A DNA stretch of 64,000 nt from Oncomelania hupensis (Eukaryota; Mollusca; Gastropoda; Littorinimorpha; Pomatiopsidae), in assembly GCA_036898135.1 (NCBI GenBank), contig CM072526.1:55504329-55568328 (forward strand). The letters are read 5' to 3'. The translations under genes and the position numbers were made by a program. The stretch's first letter is position 1. Every line of letters starts with the position of its first letter. Below, in pieces: positions 1 to 10,817 of this stretch. Below the pieces are notes generated by a model that saw only the letters and a list, made by a program, of their open reading frames with translations, was not told where the DNA came from and did no database searches.

Positions 1-18
1 CCAGATTATAGAATTCTT

Positions 19-1750
19 GTGAAAGGCAAGTCGAAGATTTTCCATGCAAACATGCTCAAACGATATCTTCGTCGTGTTGATGCTGCTGTTGGTGTTGTTG
101 AGGATTCTACACGGTTGTCAACAGGTGTTTTAGTTGACTGGTCTTCCATTTCTACTTTTTTGCTTTCAGATGTCGAGGATGTTGGACCTCAGTGTGATGT
201 TCCTCATGTTGACGTTTCAGATTGGCATACTGTCCCATCAGTGGCTATTGGTGTTGTCCAAGATGATGATGATGTTGGTGGTCTTCCCACTATTCCTCTC
301 ATGTTGTCGTCTGTCAATGACGAGGACATTTCAAAGATCGATTTCAACAATGATCTCTCTGATTCTGATGGTCAGTCCCTGTATTCAGTGTTTGCAGATT
401 TTCCTACGGTATTGACATCGAGACCCGGTGCATTCAATGGAAATCTATTCCTTGACGTCAAACTTACGACTGATGTCCAGTTCGTCGACGGGCTTATTAT
501 GATTTACCTTTCTCTTCTAAGCAGGTAGTTGTACGAGAGATTCAAGCCATGCTTGATCTGGGTGTAATTGAGAAGTCAAAGTCTGCATATTCGTCATCTG
601 TTGTCCTGGTTCAGAAAAAAGATGGTGCTTGTAGGTTTTGCATTGACTACAGAGCCCTCAACAAGATTACGGTTTTCGATGCTGAGCCCATTCCAGATGT
701 GGACGAGTTGTTCACAAGGCTTGCGAACAGTACGTTTTTCACACGTATTGATCTTTCTAAGGGCTACTGGCAGATTGTTGTCAGCCCGGTGGATCGTCAC
801 AAGACGGCGTTCGCAACGCACATTGTCTCTACCAATGGATCAGGATGCCTTTTGGTTTGGTTTCTGCCCCAGCAGTGTTTGCCCGGATGATGAGGATGCT
901 AGAACTTGATGAGGCCAATTCTATGAATTTCTTTGACGATGTTTTGGTTCATAGTGCTACTTTCCCAGATCATCTTGTGCATGTTAGAGAAGTTTTAAAC
1001 AAGCTGCTTCACTACAACTTGACTGCAAGACCAGCTAAGATCGCGTCTGGCTACAAGATTCTTGAGTTTCTTGGACATGTGGTGGGAGAGGGGATGTTGC
1101 GTCCAGAAAAGAAAAAGATAGAAAAGATTTTGGCTATCCCGACTCCAACCACCAGGAAGCAGGTCCGTTCCCTGTTAGGGCTGTTAAGTTTTTATAGACG
1201 ATATGTCCCTGCTTTCGCAACCATTACTGCTCCCATTACAGATCTCACAAAGGAGACGAAAGCGCGCACAATTGCGTGGACTCCTGCTTGTGAGGAAGCG
1301 TTGGTTAAGATCAGACACATTTTTTCTTCTGCGCCTGTTCTTCAGTTGCCTAGGCTGGACCAACCTTTCATTTTGCGCACGGATGCTAGTTCTACTGGCT
1401 TGGGTGCTGTGCTGCTTCAGGAGTTGGAGGAAACTCTTCACCCCGTGTCATTTGCGAGCAGAAAGTTGCTCGACAGGGAAACCCGATATAGCACAATAGA
1501 AAGGGAATGTTTGGCTATTGTTTGGGCTATTTCGAAATTTTCCAAATTTCTCTGGGGGGTTGACTTCGTCCTTCAGACTGATCACAGACCGCTGACGTAC
1601 TTGCATACAAGTCGCTTTAAGAATTCCCGCATCATGCGTTGGTCTTTGTCCTTACAAGAGTTCAGATTCACTCTTGAACCACTTCCAGGTACACAGAATG
1701 TGTTCGCGGATCTGTTGTCACGCGCTGATCGTGATCAATCGGTTCCATAG
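19..1750 (+). pseudogene. Gmr1-like pol: integrase end, reverse transcriptase, RNase H (frameshifted)
   Basis: Three overlapping frames make one pol remnant. Positions 19-477 hold the integrase C-terminal tail and an acidic linker. RT begins with the IQAMLDLGVIEKSKSAYSS-type region near 540 and includes QKKDGACRFCIDYRALNK, DLSKGYWQI, MPFGLVSAPAVF and the active-site motif FFDDVLVH near 929 (FxDD in place of the usual YxDD). The RNase H part has RTDASSTGLGAVLLQ, ECLAIVWAISKF, TDHRPLTYL and NVFADLLSRAD, ending at the stop at 1748-1750. The frame changes between 19-528 and 549-890, and again to 845-1750, which looks like two single-base indels rather than programmed shifts. No intact product is expected. 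Confidence 0.85.
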
Positions 1751-1833
1751 ATCAAGGTTACGTGGTCGTTGCTGTGTGTTGACATTATCATCAGAACTTG
1801 TAAAAAATAACCTCGGTCGGTTCTTTTTTTCTT

Positions 1834-1847
1834 TGGGAGGGGGGTAG
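1834..1847 (+). other. Polypurine tract of the Gmr1-like element
   Basis: A G-rich run (gggaggggggtag) lies directly before the TGTAACG that opens the LTR, the position of the plus-strand primer in LTR retrotransposons. Confidence 0.75.
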
Positions 1848-3432
1848 TGTAACGACCGCAGTTCGTACACATTTGTGTATGAAGACGTGATGACGTCACT
1901 GCGTTAATTTTCGAATAGTTTGTGAACTGTGTTAGGTTAGAGACTATACATCAGCCTAAGCGAGAGGACGTATTCGTGGGTGCTCTGGAAAGACTTGATT
2001 CTTTAGGACTTTAGCTGTATAAGAATACAGGTATTTATTTATTATTATTATTATTAAGTGGTATTTATAATGAACTGCTAAGATATCCTTACGAAAAGGA
2101 AGAGTATTGCTTTTTGTGAATTAGTACGTTTAGAGTACAGAAGAACCTATGTTTGAAAACAAAGTTCGATAACTCGTGTCAATATTTATTTGATCATGTG
2201 TATACATGTATGTGTGACTCAGTTTGTAATTATGATGCCATTTTTATATTCATTCATATGTGAAGATATGGGGCTGAAATAGGAACGTATTTCAGTTGTA
2301 TAATTTGTATATCTATTGATGAATGAATGGGTGCAAATATGTTATAAAATGAAGGTGAGCTGTGTTTGTAATATTGGGCTCATAGTCCATTGTGTGTAGC
2401 CTATGCAATGTGTGTAAAGTGGCTATACTAGGTATTGTCACAGGGGTGGTGACAATAGTGATTGTAGTGATTGTGGTGGCGTGTAGAAGACATTCTACAA
2501 AGATAAATGATCCTTACTCAATGTGAGCTATAAAGACATACAGTCTCTTTATGGATAAGAGCGAAAATTTACGATTGTGTACATGTTGTATACAGCGGGG
2601 CGGTTACGGAGCAAAGAACCCCTGATGTGCGGCGGATGGGTCTGGTCCACATGACAACATCTGCCTAACCGGATGTGGATGCCATCATCGCCGTAGCTCT
2701 CCTTCTGCATCATCACTGGGGCAGACGTGCAACAACGGTGCAGTAGTAAACTTCCGGATCTACGCCACGTAGACAACTGCAGCGTCTTCAGCGTGTGTGG
2801 CTGTGACCCCAGCGTCGGCTGTGAATTCCGCGCCGGGAGTGCTTGATCCGTGAAATAGGTCAGTAAACAGAAACTGTGTATTCTAGAATATTCAAGTCAT
2901 CGAAGTGCAATATTCGTGTCGATGCTAATGTAAAAGAGTAGAGTCGAGTGACGTCCTCAGTAAAGGACAACGACTTCTGCTAGTGTTGAATTCTGAGAGA
3001 AACTGTGTACACTTATAACAGAAAGAACTGCGAGAACTTACTGAGTGATCTGCGTGCACTCATCAAATGGACTGGGTGAAAGTATTACATTAACTGTGTG
3101 CACTTATTTATCATCTGTGTGAATTTAGTTATATGCTGGAAATAATTGTGTGATTTAATGTATCTGTAACTTATTGTATACGTGAATGATTTATTGTGTA
3201 TGTGAATAATTGAATGAGAAATAGTATAACAGAGGGCAAAGAGAAATAACTGTGTATTCTTTGTCCTTGTCTGTAAGCACGTGTGTGGCAGTGTATGAGT
3301 AGAGTAAACAGAGATAGAACACACACCTTTATACTGAACGTCAGACAGCCACACTCACACACTCATTCATTACACCATAAGTAGTTATACATATATTTAT
3401 TTAAATTAAATACACAAAAACCTTCCGTTACA
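1848..3432 (+). repeat. 3' LTR of the left-edge Gmr1-like element
   Basis: The 1585-bp segment opens with TGTAACG and closes with CGTTACA, a 7-bp terminal inverted repeat with the standard TG...CA ends. It follows the polypurine tract and stops where the Tc1-like coding sequence starts. The size and the CGTTACA end resemble the LTRs of the second Gmr1-like element (57613-59208), but the bodies differ, so it is a related and not identical family. Host TSD bases to the right would be ATTTC; the left copy is outside the window. Confidence 0.8.
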
Positions 3433-3880
3433 ATTTCTTGCAGTGGTAACGCGGGGGCGTCCGGACCTTCTTGGTTCTTGGACGCTTCCAGTGTTGTTAA
3501 AGCGCTCCCGCAGCCTTTGGACAACGGAGTGGGACACTCCCAGCCGCCTGCCAACTTTTCTCACCCCCACCCCTTCCTGAAGCCATGCAATAGCTCTGCC
3601 TCTATCCGCATCAGTCACTCGTCGCCTTGGGGGCATGGTTAGAAAAGCAGCAAAAGCACTGGCATTTATACCCAGAAAAAAGCGCCGATTGTTGAACTGA
3701 ACTCAGAAAATGCAAGCCTTTCGCGTGCATATAACTTTTTAATGTTGAAAAATTTGCTTTATTAGCAAGACAACAGTAAATTAGGGTCATTTTTTTGTAA
3801 AAATTGGGTTTGTTTTTCAATTCTGTGCAGAAAGTTCAAAACTCACACATGTCAGAATAAGATTGTCTTGAATGTTACTG
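3433..3880 (-). mobile_element. Tc1/mariner-like transposon, 5' part, interrupted
   Basis: On the minus strand, from a Met at 3636, the translation starts MPPRRRVTDADRGRAIAWLQ and has the paired helix-turn-helix look of a Tc1-type DNA-binding domain (RRLGVSHSVVQRLRERF, then RRSGRPRVTTAR). Coding stops abruptly at 3433 where the LTR begins. Upstream, the minus strand reads TA then CAGTAACATTCAAG at about 3882-3867, a plausible terminal repeat end beside a TA target. Only the N-terminal ~68 residues remain here; the catalytic domain would lie left of the window beyond the inserted LTR element. Confidence 0.75.
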
Positions 3881-3965
3881 TACAAGATAAGTTTTGAAAT
3901 AAGCAATATAAACGATATTATTGATAGCAGCAAAAAATAATTAAACTACATGAAATAGGAGAGTG

Positions 3966-4245
3966 GCCCTTCAATTATTTTGAATAGTATATTTCCTCTG
4001 AAACAGAATTTGAAACTGATAAACTTCTAACAACATATTTTGCTACCGATAATTTTTGTTTTTCAAGAAAAGATAAAAGGCAAGCTTCTTTATATGATTT
4101 TATTGTACTTGAATGCACTGGAACCCCTGAGGCTATTTTCACTGCTTTACTGTCAATGCTTTGCAACTTATTCAACAATGAATTTGATGCAGAAAAATAT
4201 ACTTCTTGTCCATAACTATATAAAAACATACTTCTTGTCCATAAC
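3966..4245 (-). mobile_element. Non-LTR retrotransposon fragment (RT C-terminal side)
   Basis: The minus-strand translation contains SYGQEVYFSASNSLLNKLQ and SKAVKIASGVPVHSSTIKSY, which match the region after the RT palm in jockey-like LINE proteins (recall of the family, not a search). It is short, without start or catalytic motif. A short tandem duplication of a tatggacaagaagtat segment sits at its upstream end near 4205-4245. Confidence 0.65.
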
Positions 4246-5770
4246 AGACAAAGGTTGCATAGTGTTATGTTGCAACAGAAAGTACATTTTTAGCACCTAC
4301 ATAATATTGGAAAATTGTGTTTCAAACATTGGCAGAAGTTTAACATACAGTGACCTGAAGATTAAAAAAAATGGTAATGAACCGATTATACAAAAGCATA
4401 TGCAAACAGTTCCAAAGCATGATACACATTCCCTCTTAGTCTTACATTCAATTGTACACTCTATTCCTGTGCCTTGGTCTATCTCTTCTATAAATTGGTT
4501 GTAAGCTGCCCGTTTTTGTGTGAATTTGTCATCATTCATGTTATTCTGAAAAACATTTATATACTTTATATGTTTGAATAATGACTCTTAAAAATACTTG
4601 CAATAATGGTTTGGTTTTCTTTATTCTGCATTTTTATATTTAAAAAAATGTTGCAAGCTATAAAATATGTGAAAAATCTTCATCAACCTTCGTTTTGACA
4701 TTCTGTCCAAAAAGTACTAAGATCGGGTTCAGTGCAAGTAAGTCACAATTACAACATTTGTCCTTCAGAACTCTTAAGAAGTTATTCCAAAACATTTGAA
4801 CATCCACAAATTATAAATTGCTGAATCTTTTTCTTCAGTACAAAAATTACTCAAATTGTTTGGTATCACTCCCATCTGTTTCAAAACGGAGTTATTTACA
4901 ATAACTCGATAGTTGATTTTCATCTGAAACCACTTCAGTTTTACTTCTTTAATTTGTTTTGTTGCCATGAATACTTTCGACCATTCAATATCGATTCCCA
5001 ACATTTTCTCCCAATTTTTTAGAGGCATTAGACTGCAATAGTGTACCCAAAAGTATTTCATAAAAATATTTTGCTCCTCTTGGAGCCCTTAATAATGCGC
5101 CATAGGTTTTACTATAATTTATATTATTACAATCATTATTTATTAGCTGAATATTATTTTCCTTCATACACTTTCTAATGGAACAAATACATCCAAAATA
5201 CGTCGAAAAAGGCACATCAATATTAAAATTGCTTTTAAATTCTTGTACTGTTAAAAAAGCGCCGTTATCTTTCACCAAATCCTTTACAAAATATATGTCT
5301 TTTTTTGTCCAGTCATCAAAATTTAACATCTCTCCATCAATTTTGAATGTTTCATTAAAAAAATAATGGTTCTATTAACATCTCTTAGTGCAAATGTCCA
5401 CTTTATTGTACAAAATAGTATAACTATTAAATACATCCTTCCAAAATTGATTTACTAAATTATTCTCCAGTTTTAACACACTGCACCATATTCCTTTAGC
5501 ATTTGTATCTCTGGACATATTTCTTTCAAGGTTGCTTTCCATTTAGGATTATGCCCTTGGATACATTTTTTTCAACCAATTAAGTTTTAAGGATGTAATT
5601 TGTGTTTCCACATGTGGCAAATGTATACCTCCATTCTGGACACTATGAATTGCTATTGCCCGTTTAATTTTATATCTTTTTTTGTCCCACATAAAGTCAT
5701 AGCACATTTTCTGTACCCGTTCTATTATCTCGTTGGGAGGATTGGGTAATAAAATCCATAAATAAGTGAG

Positions 5771-8345
5771 TGTAACAAGAGCCGAGATTTAAACACATCA
5801 CAGTTTAAGCTTTTGCCTTGCTTAGTCAGTGTAAACTTAGAAGGTTCAGGGTGGAGAACTCTCCGCGAATCCGCGGATTTCCGCGGAAGGCATTTGCATT
5901 TCCGAGAAAAAAATATTGAGTTCCGAGTGTGAGAAGCTGAAAGGCTACCCTTTATTGGGCATAGCGGCCAAAAGCGGCCGAAGTTCTAAACAGGCAAAAC
6001 GTCCAAAAGCGTCCCTATCAACCATGTGGTTATATTCTCGCGTTGTTTGAAAGATTGCGAGACTTCCGGCAATTGACTTCCGGTTTATTGTTGTGAAATG
6101 CATTCGTTTTTTCGATTTTTTTTCCCAAATTATCTTGTGTGTGTGTCTAAAATGGATGGTTTGGATTCTTCGACTGATGAAGGGGAGTTTACAGGCTTCC
6201 ATTTATTAGACATTAAAGTGAGAGAAATGGACTTGGGAGTCAGAGGAAGAGATCGGTAGGCTACTGACATTAGACAATTAGTGTCAGTAGTGTGCATGCA
6301 TATGATCTTTCAGACTGGCATGAAAGTGAAGAAGAGGAGGGGGCTTGTTTGGACTTTTTAAAGCTTTTTTTTTATACACATTGAGTAATAAAAAACAAGA
6401 CATGACAAGAGAAGTATAAAAAGGTAGATAATCAAAAGAGAATTTATTTCTGTTCATTTTGCATTTTATTTCATTTAAATCTATACACTAGTCACTAATA
6501 TAGTAATAATACCTAAGATGTGGTGTTTTTACTAGTACCCCTAAATATCTCTAAAATTATAAAAATTCTTGCCTGTTTACAGCTAAAAAATAGACAAACG
6601 TGTGCCCAGTAAAATTGGAAATGTGGAGTTTGTGTGTAACAGTGGTGGACCTCAAACTTTGTTAGGCCTACAGTACAAATCAAGATTCTTAACTTTTTAG
6701 AAAGACATGTGCATAAAACATTCTTTTTTTGTTTGGTTGTTGTTTCTATTGATGTTTACTTTGTGCTTTTTGAATTCAGGAGAGGCCCTAAATTACTTTC
6801 AAAATTGCCTAAATTCATTTTCTTCCAGGGGGCGAATACCGGGGCTTGGCCCCTTGGCCCGGCCGGATTTCAGAGATTTCTTGATTCAGTTGTTCTCCAC
6901 CCTGAAGGTTACTGTTATTCAGTAGCAGACAATAAAAGTACTGATGCGTGCTACACTCTGATACCTTGACGATAGCCCAGCCGTGTAGTGACATCATCGT
7001 AGCTGACGATTAGAGCTCGTCGATTTTACAGCCAATCCGATTTTTCAGCCAATCGGAAAAGAGAGAGATTAGGTAGAACCAGTTCTGCCTGGTTCATGCA
7101 GACAGCTAAGAGAGTCATTCGTGAAGAAAACGGAGAGCAGTACACAGTTACGCTCTGGCAGAATTCTCTCCTGAGCAGACTTAGGAAGCAGGACTTGTTG
7201 AAAATTCGAATCAACTAAGTTAGCCACGGCCTGACATTGTCAAAGAGGTAAATGAACATATTTTGTTTCATCGTGATGTATTAATATTATTGTTGAATTA
7301 TGTTTGTGAAATTTGCTATGCTTAGACTTGAATTGTTAATGTTGCATGACCACGTGGCGAAACACGACCGGCTGCGCCGCCATGTTGTCGACCGGTCGGC
7401 CCCACTGTTGTTTAACCTATATGTATTCTTGCAGACCAGTGGCTGTACCAGAGACTGTGTATAATATTAATTATTTCTCTATGTGTATAGTTAACCACGG
7501 ATTTATATTTATATATGTATAGGAAATTAGAGTGGAGATTCCAGTGGACCCCGGTATTAGCAGAATGTTCGTCGCTTATATATAGAGATGTGGAGCTAAT
7601 CACTGAGGGCTACTACGGCCTTCAGTGAGACACTCTGCACACACCTATTATACAGGGTTGTGCAGAATTTCATCTCATATGTTACAGACGAGCAGGCATC
7701 GTATCGTGAGCACAACCAGGTGACAGACCAGAAACGTCGTCCCTGCGAGATGACCTGCCGAGGCATCGCTAGCATTGCGCGACGAGAGCCCACAGCCTAG
7801 CCACATGGAGAAGAAGTCACCACGACAGAGTGCATCAGGGAATCAACCCCAACGCCGCGTGTCAAAACTCGCAGCTAAGTGCACATTCCCTAAGTGCACC
7901 AAAATCTGTATCAAACGGACCACAGTAGTCCACTCTTAAAGAACTCTGACCACTAGGGCAGAAAGTATCCAGTGCCCTATGATGATAAAGTAGCTGCCTA
8001 GAACTCTCAAGAAGCGAACCATTCGCATTAACATTTGAACTTTTAAGTTAGTTTCGTACTTCGAAGATCGTGTATAGAGTAGAGGAAATAAATGTGTGAT
8101 AATTACTGTTATCAAGTGGCTGGACTACTTATGTTTCATAGCCGTGTGAAAGCTAGTGTGACAGTGATCTTTTACCATTTTTCTATCTATCTCTGTACTC
8201 CAGACTAAACACAGACTGAGCTAAACAAATAAATGTATTAAGTGAAGTCACAGGGCGATTACTAGTGATCCCCATAGACTAAAGAAGAGAGGGTAATAGC
8301 ATTCCATTGTGCAGAGCCCAGCAACAATTAAAAAAAAACGTCACA
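5771..8345 (+). mobile_element. Solo LTR (Gmr1-like family), with nested TIR element
   Basis: The segment starts TGTAACAAGAG and ends CGTCACA, and is flanked on both sides by GTGAG (5766-5770 and 8346-8350), a perfect 5-bp target-site duplication. Its body matches, in sense orientation, the LTRs at 57613-59208 and 13822-15168 (shared blocks around the GAATGTTCGTCGCTTATATA and GGCTGGACTAC regions). Removing the nested TIR element leaves about 1511 bp. No internal gag or pol remains, so it is the product of LTR-LTR recombination. The ORFs inside it are noise. Confidence 0.85.
5847..6904. mobile_element. Nonautonomous TIR DNA transposon (hAT-like ends)
   Basis: Perfect 13-bp inverted ends CAGGGTGGAGAAC at 5847-5859 and 6892-6904 are flanked by the 6-bp direct repeat AAGGTT (5841-5846 and 6905-6910). 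The 1058-bp body has no recognisable transposase. The subterminal G/C-rich palindromic stretches (around 5862-5886 and 6830-6870) resemble those of hAT-type elements. Its insertion splits the start of the solo LTR: LTR homology to 58.9-59.2 kb continues on both sides. Confidence 0.8.
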
Positions 8346-8712
8346 GTGAGTTTGGATAATATTAAAGATTTTAGTACTGCAACTTTTTCCAATGGAGTAA
8401 TAGATCTCTTGACCAAATATTAAATAAAGTTTTAGTCTCGTTAAATTTATCTGTTAAATTTATTTCTGCCATTTTAGTAAAATCGCTTGTAAACCAGAGA
8501 CCTAGGATTTTAAACTGTGCTGGATTCCAAGTCATTTTTATGTTAGGCAAAAATGTAATGTCACTATTTTGTTTACTACCAAGCCATACATTACAGGTTT
8601 TTTCATAATTCAACTTTAAAACAGATTTTCGCAAAATCATATAGGTAATTTTTTTATGAGAGCTAAATTCTGATTGGTTGAGCTGGTCACATGACAGTTC
8701 ACTAATGTACAT

Positions 8713-9499
8713 TCAAATATCTATTCATTCTTTTCTTGACTATACTAAGGATTGGTTGTCCTGGATTTCTCGCAGCTGTGTCTGTAGAAGTCTCTTACTG
8801 CGGGGGGGGGGGGGGGGGGGGGGGGGGGCTTCGAGAAGGAAGACACGAGAGGAAGAAGCAGAAGAGGCAGCAGCAGCAGAAGAGAGAAGAAAAAGAAGCG
8901 AGGAAGAAGAAGAGGAGGATGAGGAAGCAGCAGCAGATGAGAGAAGAAGAAGCATGGAAGAAGAAGAGGAGGAAGCAGCAGCAGAAGAAATAAGAAGAAG
9001 AGGAGGAGGAGGAAGCAGCAGCAAAAGAAGGAGCAGACGAAGAAAAATAAAGAAGAAGAAGGAAAAGAAGAAAAGAATAAGAGGAAGAAAGAAAAAGAGG
9101 ACGCTGAAGAAAAGAACGCCGAAGAAGAAGAAGCAGAATTAAAGTAAGAAGAAGAGAACGCCGAAGAAGAAGAAGCAGAATTAAAGTAAGAAGAAGAGAA
9201 CGCAGACGACGGAAGGAAGGGAGGACGAGAACCTTATACACAATGACTAACTAAATACTGTTCCTACTACTATTATGTATTCTCTTACTTCTACTACGAC
9301 AACTTTTACTTCCACTACTCTTACTGCTGCTGCTCCTTCTATTGCTGCTATTGATGCTACTACTACTGCTACTGTTTCGTTTGCTTCTCATCCAGAATCC
9401 TCCTATTCCTTCTCCATCTCCTTCCGCTGCTGCTCCTTCTGCCCCAATACTCCTCCTCTTCATTCTCCTTCTACTAATTCTTGTATTGTTTCTTTCCAG
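8713..9499 (+). repeat. Polypurine tract followed by polypyrimidine tract
   Basis: A G run at about 8802-8828 opens some 380 bp of almost pure purine (GAA/GGA/GCA triplets), including two copies of a roughly 42-bp unit near 9107-9199. From about 9260 to 9495 the same strand is pyrimidine-rich (CTT/CTA/CTG). Long open frames here in all directions are low-complexity artefacts. The pyrimidine part runs directly into the splice acceptor of the claudin-like exon, so it serves at least as an overlong polypyrimidine tract. Confidence 0.8.
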
Positions 9500-9772
9500 C
9501 CTCAAGCAAACCACCAGTAGCAAGGATGGCACCGACTCTCTCTCTCCCTATGAAAATTGGTATTCCGTGCTTTATAGTGGGGATCGTCGCTTTCTGCGTT
9601 GCCTTTGGAACTGTATCGTGGGCGAAAGTGACCTTTAATGGCGATAGTAGCACGACAACATTTACGGTGGGACTGTGGAGGGTGTGTTTTGATTACCAGA
9701 GCAGCAATAGTCAGTCTGAGGTTTGCAACATATGGTCTAGCGACGACACTACACAAAAGAACACTTACCGAA
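9500..9772 (+). CDS. Claudin-like gene, coding exon 1 (CDS from 9526)
   Basis: The acceptor tttctttccag ends at 9499, then 26 bases of 5' UTR and ATG at 9526. The exon codes residues 1-82: TM1 (IGIPCFIVGIVAFCVAFGTV) and most of loop 1 with the W-GLW-C-C pattern. It ends A|GTAAGT at 9772/9773, leaving one base of a serine codon. Confidence 0.85.
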
Positions 9773-10733
9773 GTAAGTTTGATTCCATCCTTTCCTCCTT
9801 TATCTTCTTCTTCCTCCTCTTTTTTTTCTTCGTCTTTTTCTTCAGAACGGTAAACATTTTGGTTTCCCATACACACTATTAGTTAAAACTGTAATACTAT
9901 CGTCGAAAATTGACTTTCCGTAGTAAATTTTCGATTTTCGTAGCTCCGTAACCGCGTATTCATTTGCGGAGTAAACTACGGAAATTCCGTAGTGGTTGGC
10001 AACCCTGCACTAAAATGAAAATGACGTTTCTGACAGAAAAAAAAAAGGAATTAGAAGAGCAAAGCCCATATGACTCATATGCTTCCTATTAAAACTTGAA
10101 AAGTGTACGTTTTAACATAAAAATGAGTGCCAAGAAAAAACTAAATAAGACGGTGGCATTAAAGTGCAAAGTAATACCGACTTTGATCTTTCTATGCTCT
10201 TGACCTTGACTTCCGGCTCCAAAACAATCATGCATGGTCAAATAAAATGCAGCAAAAAGTATTGTGCCCAAATCAACGGTGACCTTGGGATGATCTTGAT
10301 CTTTAGTGACAATGACCTTATGATAACCTTGACCTTCACGTGACCGCTGATGATCAAATACACTTAGCGCGAAATTGGTTAACACACATCACGTCTGGAT
10401 TTTTGCTATTCGGTATTGCTGGGTCTACCAACAGAACAGATAAATCGCCTCCAATGCGTACAAAACAGCGCAGCACGGCTCGTTTTGAAAAAGAGAGAGA
10501 CCAAATCTCGCCGTTTCTTAAGAAACTTCACTGGCTTCCTGTAAAATTCCGCCTCCAGTATAAGATCTGTGTTTTTGCCTTCCGTTTCTAACTTTCTTTG
10601 AAGGAACTCTCCCAGCGTATCTTTCCAACTCACTTGTAGCCTACCGGATAGCCCGCTTTCTTCGATCTTCTGCAGAAAAGCTGCTGAAAGTTTTGCTCGA
10701 AACCTGAAAACATCTGGCAAGCGCGGTTTCAGT

Positions 10734-10817
<84 letters not shown>

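Larger units (their letters stand above)
1..3432 (+). mobile_element. Gmr1-like Ty3/gypsy LTR retrotransposon, 3' portion
   Basis: An LTR element enters from beyond the left edge. In order it shows the integrase C-terminus (residues like DYRILVKGKSKIFHANMLKR at the very start), a spacer, reverse transcriptase, RNase H, a polypurine tract and the 3' LTR. Integrase lying before RT is the Gmr1-like arrangement of Ty3-type elements, opposite to the usual Ty3 order. The coding part is broken by two frame changes, near 477 and near 815-830, so this copy is dead. The LTR ends exactly where a Tc1-like transposase frame begins (3433), so the element inserted into that transposon. The 5' half and its LTR are outside the window. 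Confidence 0.85.
4440..8712 (-). mobile_element. L1/Tx1-like LINE remnant, split by a solo LTR
   Basis: Minus-strand coding remnant of an ORF2-type protein. The upstream piece (8712-8351) has LKLNYEKTCNVWLGSK, typical just after the RT active site; the downstream piece (5765-4440) continues the same protein with FMWDKKRYKIKR, a GGIHLPHVETQ block, KLKWFQMKINYRVI, and a C-terminal MNDDKFTQKRAAYNQFIEE-type end. The reading frame resumes across the solo LTR at 5771-8345 when its 5-bp duplication is allowed for. Several stops and shifts (for example near 5560 and 5390) make it a pseudogene, and it is 5'-truncated inside the RT domain. Confidence 0.8.

Noticed and set aside
5771..5846. Extension of the L1/Tx1-like LINE frame through 5771-5846
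   Set aside because: An open frame exists there by chance; LTR homology and the GTGAG duplication show that this stretch belongs to the solo LTR.
5945..6202. 85-codon minus-strand frame inside the TIR element
   Set aside because: No recognisable domain, and it lies in a nonautonomous element body.
8678..9241. Several long open frames rich in Glu/Lys/Arg or Leu/Ser
   Set aside because: Produced by the purine/pyrimidine tract in every frame on both strands; composition only.
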